Shown here piece after piece: positions 49,900 through 57,087 of a DNA stretch of 64,000 nucleotides. Origin of the DNA: Sterolibacterium denitrificans (lineage in GTDB: Bacteria > Pseudomonadota > Gammaproteobacteria > Burkholderiales > Rhodocyclaceae). Position numbers and translations under genes: made by a program. The stretch's first letter is position 1. Each line of letters opens with the position of its first letter. Below the pieces are notes generated by a model that did not search any database, was not told the origin of the DNA, and saw only the letters and a program-made list of their open reading frames with translations. The DNA lies in NCBI RefSeq assembly GCF_900174485.1, contig NZ_LT837803.1, positions 62,001 through 126,000 of the forward strand, written 5' to 3'.

Positions 49900-52038
49900 T
49901 TACCACTTGCCCTCCAGCGACAGCAGCCAGGTGCGCTGGCCGCGCTCGGCGGTGTCGAGCGACCAGGCATCGGCGCCGTCGATTGCGGTGGCGTAGCGGC
50001 GGGTATCGGCGCCGAGCAGATTCTGGACGGCCAGGCGCAGGTTGAAGGACGCATCGAGGCGACGCACCAGATGGACGTCGAGAAGATTGCGCGACTTGCT
50101 GTCGGAAACCAACTCATCCGCCACGCGGCTGCGCGTCGTGCCGCTGCGCTGGAGCTGGAATCCGAAACTCACCGGCCAGCTCGTCAGGCTCTGCTCGTAG
50201 CCCAGCGAGGCGGTATGGCTGGGCATGTCGCGCACCGCGCGGCGCAAACCGAGGCGCTGGTCATCCACCTCGCCGCGCGGCAGGGTCAGGTTGGCGCGCA
50301 GGCTGGCGCTCGGCGGCAGCCAGGGCAGCGCCGTGCCGCGCAGCTTGGCCGACCACTCCATGCCCCAGTGACGCGCCAGGCCGGTGTTCTCGGGACGATC
50401 CACCCAGCGCATCCCTTCGAGCGCTTGACGCCGCTCGACGAAGTCGCGGGTGCGCCGCAGATACAGGTTGACGCCGATCACGCCGGCCTCCTCGGCGAGA
50501 TTGCGATCGAGTCCCGCTTCCAGATTGACGATGCGTTCGGGGCGCAAGGCCGGATTGCCGCCGCGATCCGGTTCCAGCGGCGAATTGGCCGAAGCCGCCC
50601 GGCTGGTGACCGAGGTCAGCTCCTCCAGCTTGGGAAAGCGGATGGCGCCGCCGGACGACAGCCGCGCAACCCAGCCCGGCGCGGCTTCCCACTTCAGTGC
50701 CAGCGAGGGCGTGACCGCGCCATGCCGCCGCGTCGCGTTGTTTGCCGACAGGCTCATGGTTTCGCCGCGCAGGCCGGCGGTCAGCGTCAGGTCGGGCTGC
50801 GCCCGCCATTCGTCCTGCAACCAGGCCGACCACTGGCGTTCGCGGCCGATGAAGTTGCTGGCGCTGCTCAGGCCGCCGGTGAACCACTGTCCATCCTCGC
50901 GGCGATGCCGGGCGGCATCGAGGCCGGCCGAGAAGTAATGCGCATCGTCGGCGCCCAGCGGCAGGTCATAGCGCAGGCTGGCCGACAGCTCGCCATCCTG
51001 GCGCCGCTCGATCTCCTGCCAGGCCGCCGCGCTGGTGGGCCGTCGCTCGCGGTCGGCCTCACGCCGGCCGTCCATCACGGCGGCGCGGGCGGAAAGCTTG
51101 CCGCTGCCGATGCGCTGCTCGCTTTCGGCACGCAGGCGGCTGATGCGCATGGCGCTGCTTTCGCTGTCGCGCCGTTGCCCGGTGGCATCGTTGTCGATCA
51201 ACGTGGCGCGCTTGCCATCGTTGCGATAGACGCTGGGCCAGAGTGTGAAGTTGTTCGCGCCGTCCTTCCAGGACAAACGCGGCGAGACGATGAGTTCGTC
51301 GATCCGGTAATCGCCGCGTTCCGTCTCGCGCTGCGCCGACGGTGACGTGTCAGTGCGCACGAGCGTCTGTTCCACCGGCATGCCATGGTGGTTGATGGTC
51401 AGCGGCAACAGCCAGGTAAAACCATCCGCGCCGCCACTGCGGCTGAAGGTGAACTGGCCGTTGGGCTGGTCGCCGCGCTGGCCGATGGCGGCCTTCAAGG
51501 AGCTGGCGGCGTTCGCCAGCGGACGGCGCATCACCAGATTGACCGTGACCGGCGCCGCGCCGCCGAATTCTGCGGAAGCACCGCGCAGGATTTCGATGCG
51601 CTCCAGTTCCTCCGTCGGCATGCGACCGATCTGCGTCAGCGCGAAGCGGGCGTTCGCCGTCGGGCGTTCGCCATTGACCAGAAACTGCACCGAGTCGCGC
51701 ACCATGCCGCGCGAGCGCGCGCTCATGCCGCCATCGCCGCTGTGCTCGCCGGCATCGACGCCGGGCAGCTTGCGGATCACCTCGCCGACCGTCAGGCCGC
51801 CGAGGCTTTCGATCTCGGCGCGGTCGAGCACGGTCTTCTGCGAGGCGGCCGCGCGCTGCTCGGCCAGCGCATCGCCCTTCGCCGTGATGGTGACTTCCGG
51901 CATCGCCGTCGGCGGCGCCGCCATTGCCGGCAGCGGCGCAACGGCGCCGGCCAGGCAGCCCAGGCAGGCGGTGGCCAGCGCCGGAGCCAAAGGACGCCGC
52001 CGCCGGGTGCCGCCAGGCGGTCGAGGGAAACACGTCAT
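49900..52038 (-). CDS. TonB-dependent outer-membrane receptor (second receptor of the locus)
   Basis: A 712-residue receptor. It has a signal peptide (about 1-41, ending LPAMAAPP), a TonB-box-like PEVTITAKGDAL, and a plug domain with GGLTVGEVIRKLPGVDAGEH, RDSVQFLVNGERPT and ERIEILRGASAEFGGAAPV. The barrel ends in an aromatic residue (SLEGKW). The substrate is not evident: it lacks the FRAP/NPNL boxes seen in the other receptor. AAGGA supports the start. It is 9 bases after the S4-like gene and 87 before the CobN-like B gene, so it may feed that chelatase. Confidence 0.88.
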   Translation of the reverse strand: MTCFPRPPGGTRRRRPLAPALATACLGCLAGAVAPLPAMAAPPTAMPEVTITAKGDALAEQRAAASQKTVLDRAEIESLGGLTVGEVIRKLPGVDAGEHSGDGGMSARSRGMVRDSVQFLVNGERPTANARFALTQIGRMPTEELERIEILRGASAEFGGAAPVTVNLVMRRPLANAASSLKAAIGQRGDQPNGQFTFSRSGGADGFTWLLPLTINHHGMPVEQTLVRTDTSPSAQRETERGDYRIDELIVSPRLSWKDGANNFTLWPSVYRNDGKRATLIDNDATGQRRDSESSAMRISRLRAESEQRIGSGKLSARAAVMDGRREADRERRPTSAAAWQEIERRQDGELSASLRYDLPLGADDAHYFSAGLDAARHRREDGQWFTGGLSSASNFIGRERQWSAWLQDEWRAQPDLTLTAGLRGETMSLSANNATRRHGAVTPSLALKWEAAPGWVARLSSGGAIRFPKLEELTSVTSRAASANSPLEPDRGGNPALRPERIVNLEAGLDRNLAEEAGVIGVNLYLRRTRDFVERRQALEGMRWVDRPENTGLARHWGMEWSAKLRGTALPWLPPSASLRANLTLPRGEVDDQRLGLRRAVRDMPSHTASLGYEQSLTSWPVSFGFQLQRSGTTRSRVADELVSDSKSRNLLDVHLVRRLDASFNLRLAVQNLLGADTRRYATAIDGADAWSLDTAERGQRTWLLSLEGKW

Positions 52039-52047
52039 GACGAATCC

Positions 52048-52665
52048 TTACATTCGGGTTGCGTAGTACTCGACGATGCGCTGCAGGTCGAGCGGGAAAG
52101 GCGCGGCATCGCCGCCGGGCAGGTGGTTCACCCGCGCCGTCAGGGTGGCGGCATCGAAACCGATCCACTCCGGCCGTTCGAGCGACGGCGCTTCCAGCGT
52201 GGCACGGATCATGTCGAGCTTGGCGGCGGCCGTACCCGGCGCGAAGCTGTCGCCGACGCGCAGGCGTATCGAAGGAATCGTCACGCGCCGACCGTTGAGC
52301 TGGAAATGTCCATGGGCCACCAGTTGCCGGGCAGCCGGAATGGTCGGCGCGAAGCCGGCGCGGAACACCATGTTGTCGAGACGGCGTTCGAGCAATTGCA
52401 CCATGTTCTCACCGGTCGCGCCGCGCGCCTTCTTGGCGTCGGCGACGACGCGGCGCAACTGTTTCTCCGTCAGGCCATAGTTGTAGCGCAGCTTCTGCTT
52501 TTCCAGCAGCTGCAGACCGAACTCGGACTTCTTCGAGGCAACCTTGCGCGCGCCATGCTGGCCCGGCGGCTGGTTGCGATCCTGCATCGTCTTGCGCGAC
52601 AAGCCGGGCAGGTCGAGGCCAAGTGCGCGCAGAACCTTGACGCGCGGGCCGGTGTAACGGGACAT
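52048..52665 (-). CDS. Ribosomal protein S4 paralogue without cysteines
   Basis: A 205-residue full-length S4 homologue: MSRYTGPRVKVLRALG, PPGQHGARKVASKKSEFGLQ, LEKQKLRYNYGLTEKQLRR, and the S4 RNA-binding domain with LERRLDNMVFRAGFAPTIPA and ARQLVAHGHFQLNGRR. It contains no cysteine at all, so it cannot hold the zinc site found in some S4 proteins. Several stretches look closer to cyanobacterial or plastid S4 than to E. coli S4. It lies inside the chelatase operon and not in the alpha ribosomal operon, so it is probably a second copy. AAGGAG precedes the ATG. Confidence 0.88.
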   Translation of the reverse strand: MSRYTGPRVKVLRALGLDLPGLSRKTMQDRNQPPGQHGARKVASKKSEFGLQLLEKQKLRYNYGLTEKQLRRVVADAKKARGATGENMVQLLERRLDNMVFRAGFAPTIPAARQLVAHGHFQLNGRRVTIPSIRLRVGDSFAPGTAAAKLDMIRATLEAPSLERPEWIGFDAATLTARVNHLPGGDAAPFPLDLQRIVEYYATRM

Positions 52666-52999
52666 GGTGTTCTCCTTGTAGCGGTGAGAAATTGATCGAA
52701 GAAGCGTGGAAAGCGACAGTCAATGCACGGAACGGCCGGCATCGAGCATCGCGCAGGCCGGCGCGCTGATCGGAAGCGGGGTGGCATTCGACGGTCGTCC
52801 AGATCGCCAGCGACTGCTCCAGTGCATTGCGCAGCGGCATCGACAGGCCCGGCTGGCGCGCCGCCTTGCGCAGATGGGAGCGCACCGCGGCGAGCTTGGC
52901 GCTGGTCGGGCCGTGGATGCTCGATACCGTCAGCAGCATGACGAGGGCGGCCAGATGGTTTTCGAGCGGCATGTCCTCGATTTCGCAGCGATCGTCCAT
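52409..52999 (-). CDS. Small hypothetical protein between CobN-like A and the S4 paralogue (3' end uncertain)
   Basis: An ATG at 52999 with AGGA at good spacing opens MDDRCEIEDMPLENHLAALV, continuing with a helical SAKLAAVRSHLRKAARQPGL segment and SLAIWTTVECH. I do not recognise the family. The first 90 or so codons look like a real small protein, but the frame then runs 257 bases into the S4 gene, which is unlikely. A single-base shift near 52745 would end it at the TGA at 52722-52720, giving about 92 residues. The gene may be frameshifted, or its end may differ from the simple open frame. Confidence 0.4.
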   Translation of the reverse strand: MDDRCEIEDMPLENHLAALVMLLTVSSIHGPTSAKLAAVRSHLRKAARQPGLSMPLRNALEQSLAIWTTVECHPASDQRAGLRDARCRPFRALTVAFHASSINFSPLQGEHHVPLHRPARQGSARTWPRPARLVAQDDAGSQPAAGPAWRAQGCLEEVRVRSAAAGKAEAALQLWPDGETVAPRRRRRQEGARRDR

Positions 53000-53038
53000 G
53001 GGGTTTTCCTGTCGTCCTGTCATTGTGTGGTCGAAGCC

Positions 53039-56000
53039 TCAAGAAACCTGCCGGCGGCCCTGCGCATGCTGACGCCAGCCGCCGAAACCGAAGATCAGGC
53101 CGAGGCCGAGCAGCACGGCCGCGCCCAGCGGCGGCGGCTGAGGCGTGCTGGTCTGTTTTTCCAGGCGCAGGCCCTGAATGGGCGGTGGCGGCGGCGGAAC
53201 CGGCGGCGGCTCGGCAGGCGGCGTAGCGGCATTCGCCGCCTGCGCCGGCGCCGCGGCTGCAGCGGGGTTGGCCAGCCCGTAGCCGACATATCGCTCGAAG
53301 CGGGCGTTGTCGCTCTTCACGTCATGGCGCGCGGCCAGCTCGCGGTAGCGCTGCTTCAGTTCGGCGACGGTCCTGGCATCCGCCTGCCAGTAACCCTGGC
53401 GGGCGGCTTCCAGCATGCGCTCGATGGTCTGCGCCAGGGCGTGGGGGTTGTGGCGCTCGAACCATTGCCGCACGCCGAGGTTGTGCTTGTCGCGCACATA
53501 GACGTCGGCGAATTCCTGCCACTGGTCGTCGCGCACGATTTCGCGCGCCACCGCCGTCCAGCCCCAGAAGTTGTTCACGCCGTCGAGCACCTGCAGGGTG
53601 CCGGCGTAGCCCTCCTTCATCAGGCCCTTGATGTAGCCGGGATGGAAGTTGCGGGTAGACAGTTCCTTGGCGAGAAACTGCGCCGCACCCTCGGCGCGCG
53701 GATTCTGTCCGCGCAGGTTGGAGATGTAGAGTTCCGGCGCCTTGCCGTCGAGCTGCCGCACCGCCAGGGCGATGCCGCCGAGATACTGGAAGGGATCGTC
53801 GGTGGTCAGCATGCCGTAGGTGTTCGAGGTGCGCGACAGCACCGCGCCCTCGGTGCCCTTGAGATGTTCGGCATAGAGGTTGTACGCCGGGTTGTACGCC
53901 GCGCCGCCCTTGCCGCCGGACAGTGCCCCGCCGGTCTTGCCCCAGTCCGCCTCGTCCGGGCCGTAGGCGAATTGCATGCGGTCGAGGTAAAGCTGGGCGA
54001 GCTTGCGGTCGCCCTCGGCCTTGCCTTGCCAGGTGTCGGTGGCGAGCGCGGCATCGTCGAGGCCGGTGCTGTAACGCCCGCTTTCCGACGAGAAGATGCG
54101 CGTCTGGCCGGCCTTCTTCGCAACCTCGGGCGCCACACCCTGCTTGATCAGGCGCGCGGCGATGCTGCGCGCGTTGGACGCCAGCGGGTTGTCCGGCTCC
54201 TCCGCTTCGCTCACCTCGGCGGCCAGTTGCACGGCGCGGGCGAGCTGCTTCATGGCGTTGGGAAAGTGGTCGCGATACAGGCCGGTGGCCGACAGCACCA
54301 CGTCGACGCGCGGCCGGCCGAGTTCTGCACGCGGCACCAGTTTCACATTGACCACCCGGCCGCCGCTGTCCCAGACCGGCTCGATGCCCATCAGCCACAG
54401 CGCCTGCGCTTCGAGCAGGCCCTGATGGCGCATGGTTTCGACCGACCACAGCGAGAAGGCGAGTTTTTTCGGCAGCGTTCCCTTGAGCCGGCGGTGCTCG
54501 GCCAGCAGTTTCTCGGCGGCGTCCTTGCCGGCGGCCCAGGCCTGCGGCGTCGGCACGCGCGATGGATCGAAGCCGTAGAGATTGCGCCCCGTCGGATAAG
54601 CGTCGGGATTCTTGATCGGATCGCCGCCGTAGGAGGTCGGCAGATACTTGCCGTCGAGCACCGTCAACAGTCCCGGAATCTCGTTGCCGGCGCCGATGTC
54701 GGCATACCATCGGCGCGCCTGTTCGAGCTGCTGCTGCAGGGCCGGCGACAGGCCGTCCAGCGGCTGTTGATCGATGACGTGGCGGCGCAGCAGATGGTAA
54801 GGCGCGGAATCGGTGAGTTTGTCGTAATCCGCGATCAGCGCTTCATCCCTGTCCTCGGACTTGACGCCGGCCTGTTCGGCGGCGGCTTCCCAGAACGTCC
54901 GGCCGAGCATCAGCATGACCGTGGCGAGGCGATGCTTTTCGTCGGGCGCGCGGCCGAAGGTGTGCAGGCCGAGCGGCTGCGCCGTTTCGGCAAGCTCGTG
55001 CAGATGGTTGTGCAGCAGATCGATGAAGGCGGGAAATTCGGCGGCGGCGCGTTCGGCGCTCCAGCCCATGTCGCGCTCGATGCGTTCCTTTTTCACGACG
55101 GCCAGCAGATCGGCCTTGAGTTTGTCCTTCACCGCGCCCTCGTCCTGGCCCAGCCAGGCGTGCAGCAGGTCGTGGATGTTCGTCAGCGTCTGGTGCAGGC
55201 CGGCGGGGCGGAACGGCGGCGGCTGGTGGCTGACGATGGTCGCGCGGCCGCGCCGTTTGGCCTGCAGCGCCTCGCCGATGTTGTCGGCGATGTAGGGATA
55301 GGCCACCGGCAGATCGCCCAGGGCGAGCAGCGGGTAGTCGTACACCGACAGCCCGCGCTCCTTGCCCGGCAGCCATTCCTGCGTGCCGTGGGTGCCGTAA
55401 TGCACGATGGCGTCGGCGCGGTGCTGCTCGCGCGCCCAGAGATAGACGGCGTAGTAGAAGTGCGAAGGCGGCGCCTTGGTCGAGTGGTAGAGCGTCTTTT
55501 CCTTGTCCTCCCACTTCTCGCCGCGCGGCGGCTGCGGCAGGATCGCCAGGTTGCCGATGCGGTAGCGGGGGATGACGAAATAATCCTCGCCGCCGCGGCG
55601 GATCGCCATCGCCGATTTCTCGGGCGGGCCGAACTTGGCGGTCATTTCCGCGCCGACGGACGCGGGCAGTCCGGCCAGCCACTGGCGATAGGTCTTCATC
55701 GGCAGCAGTTCGGCATTGCCGGTGCGCAGCAGTTCGTCGAGCGCATCGTCGCGGTAGAACGGCCGCAACAGTTGCTGCAGGTTGCCGATCAGCTCCGGCT
55801 CGGAAGGCGTCTCGGTAGCGTAGCCGGCGGCCTTCATCGCCGACAGCGTGTTTTCGAGGCTGCGCGGCAGATTCATGAACGAGGCGGAAAGGTTCTTTTC
55901 GCCCGACGGGTAGTTCCAGTAAAGAATCGCGATGCGCTTGTCGGCATTCGTCTTGCGCTGCAGGCGCGCGAGGTTCAGCGCCTTGCCCGCCACTGCCGCC

Positions 56001-57085
56001 GACTGCGCGGCGATGGGCAACTGGGCGTCGTCACTCCGGCGCACCGCCGCCGCCACCTGGATGTCGGTGATGCCGGCATACTCCGACTGCGCCATGAAGA
56101 ACGGCACATCCATCAGCGGCACGCCCTGCGGGTCGGCGGCCCAGGCCGCCTCGTCGCCCTGGCGATAGACCATCGCCTGGATCACCGGCATGCCGAGCGT
56201 CTCGAATTCCTTGCGTCGCCCGTCCGGGTTCAGCATGATCTGCGTGTTGATGATGACATCGGCAAGACGCGCGCCACTGGGGGCGAGTACCTTCGACATG
56301 TCGTCGGCGTCCATCAGCGAACCGTAGAAGGCCAGTGCGCGCGCGCCGCCGGCCTCGATGCGCGCGATCAGATCGTCGATGAAGGCCGTCTGCTCATTGG
56401 CAATGGCGGCCTGGTACATGGTGATGGCGATCACCGGCGCGTCCTTGCCGCTGCCCTGGCCGCGACGCTCCTGCCACGTCAGATAGGCCCGCGCATCGGC
56501 GAACACCAGTTCAGGCGCCTCGGGGTGATACACGGCCGACTTGGGAAAGACGATGGGCTCGGCGATGCCCGTCGGCGGCCGGCCGGCAAAGTGCGCCGCC
56601 AGCGTGGCGAAGAAACCTTCGAAATTGCGCCGGCTGCCGTTCAGGTAATAGCTGTGCAACCGCTGGGCCAGCGCGTCGGGCAGACCGCGCCAGCTCGGTT
56701 GCGTGTCGTGTATCCATAACGATGGCACGCGCAGGCCGGGCAGCACCGCCGCCAGACGTCCGCGCACCATGTCGCGCAGATGGTCGCGCGGCGCATCGAA
56801 CACCACCAACTGGTAGCCGGCAAACAACTGCGCATCGCTCTCGCGCGGCAGTTTTTCGACGTAGCGAACTTCGACACCGATGCCCTGCGGCTGGGCGATC
56901 TCGGCCAGCAAGCGGAACTTCGCCGGGGCAACCGGCGAAGTGGTGATGAACAGCACCGAAGCATCCTTCGCCAGCGCGGCGCTGCTGAACAGCAGGCCGG
57001 CCAGCAGGTTGAACAGGATCAGCGCCGGGACGAAAACCGCCCGCGCCCGTGCCCACGCTTCGGCTCCGCTTGCTTGCAACATCAT
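53039..57085 (-). CDS. CobN-like metallochelatase, exported and membrane-anchored (paralogue A)
   Basis: A 1348-residue CobN/ChlH-family protein (PF02514), clearly a diverged paralogue of the 45640-49812 product. An N-terminal signal/anchor (about 15-39, ending SSAALAKD) precedes the catalytic region with HYGTHGTQEWLPGKERGLSV near 562, ETMRHQGLLEAQALWLMG and SATGLYRDHFPNAM. A long Ala/Pro linker (about 1270-1310), the shared GLRLEKQ and a terminal span (LGAAVLLGLGLIFGFGGW) follow. This topology puts the enzyme in the periplasm, as for HmuS. It starts 2 bases after the haem-type TonB receptor stop, implying direct functional linkage. Confidence 0.85.
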   Translation of the reverse strand: MMLQASGAEAWARARAVFVPALILFNLLAGLLFSSAALAKDASVLFITTSPVAPAKFRLLAEIAQPQGIGVEVRYVEKLPRESDAQLFAGYQLVVFDAPRDHLRDMVRGRLAAVLPGLRVPSLWIHDTQPSWRGLPDALAQRLHSYYLNGSRRNFEGFFATLAAHFAGRPPTGIAEPIVFPKSAVYHPEAPELVFADARAYLTWQERRGQGSGKDAPVIAITMYQAAIANEQTAFIDDLIARIEAGGARALAFYGSLMDADDMSKVLAPSGARLADVIINTQIMLNPDGRRKEFETLGMPVIQAMVYRQGDEAAWAADPQGVPLMDVPFFMAQSEYAGITDIQVAAAVRRSDDAQLPIAAQSAAVAGKALNLARLQRKTNADKRIAILYWNYPSGEKNLSASFMNLPRSLENTLSAMKAAGYATETPSEPELIGNLQQLLRPFYRDDALDELLRTGNAELLPMKTYRQWLAGLPASVGAEMTAKFGPPEKSAMAIRRGGEDYFVIPRYRIGNLAILPQPPRGEKWEDKEKTLYHSTKAPPSHFYYAVYLWAREQHRADAIVHYGTHGTQEWLPGKERGLSVYDYPLLALGDLPVAYPYIADNIGEALQAKRRGRATIVSHQPPPFRPAGLHQTLTNIHDLLHAWLGQDEGAVKDKLKADLLAVVKKERIERDMGWSAERAAAEFPAFIDLLHNHLHELAETAQPLGLHTFGRAPDEKHRLATVMLMLGRTFWEAAAEQAGVKSEDRDEALIADYDKLTDSAPYHLLRRHVIDQQPLDGLSPALQQQLEQARRWYADIGAGNEIPGLLTVLDGKYLPTSYGGDPIKNPDAYPTGRNLYGFDPSRVPTPQAWAAGKDAAEKLLAEHRRLKGTLPKKLAFSLWSVETMRHQGLLEAQALWLMGIEPVWDSGGRVVNVKLVPRAELGRPRVDVVLSATGLYRDHFPNAMKQLARAVQLAAEVSEAEEPDNPLASNARSIAARLIKQGVAPEVAKKAGQTRIFSSESGRYSTGLDDAALATDTWQGKAEGDRKLAQLYLDRMQFAYGPDEADWGKTGGALSGGKGGAAYNPAYNLYAEHLKGTEGAVLSRTSNTYGMLTTDDPFQYLGGIALAVRQLDGKAPELYISNLRGQNPRAEGAAQFLAKELSTRNFHPGYIKGLMKEGYAGTLQVLDGVNNFWGWTAVAREIVRDDQWQEFADVYVRDKHNLGVRQWFERHNPHALAQTIERMLEAARQGYWQADARTVAELKQRYRELAARHDVKSDNARFERYVGYGLANPAAAAAPAQAANAATPPAEPPPVPPPPPPIQGLRLEKQTSTPQPPPLGAAVLLGLGLIFGFGGWRQHAQGRRQVS

Positions 57086-57087
57086 CG

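Noticed and set aside
52048-52665. The S4 gene as the main rpsD of the genome.
   Set aside because: It is not next to rpsM, rpsK or rpoA, lies among metal-uptake genes and has an atypical sequence for a betaproteobacterial S4.
45949-56719. Very long open frames on the plus strand opposite the receptor and chelatase genes (about 1800 and 1340 codons).
   Set aside because: They are antisense to well-supported genes and have the arginine-, histidine- and glutamine-rich make-up expected from GC-rich codon bias; no family features were seen.
45640-57085. The two CobN-like genes as aerobic cobaltochelatase for B12 synthesis.
   Set aside because: Both proteins carry export signals and C-terminal membrane spans, no AAA+ chelatase subunits are nearby (the cobS and cobT in the window are salvage enzymes), and neighbours are TonB receptors and an ExbB-like/DUF2149 pair.
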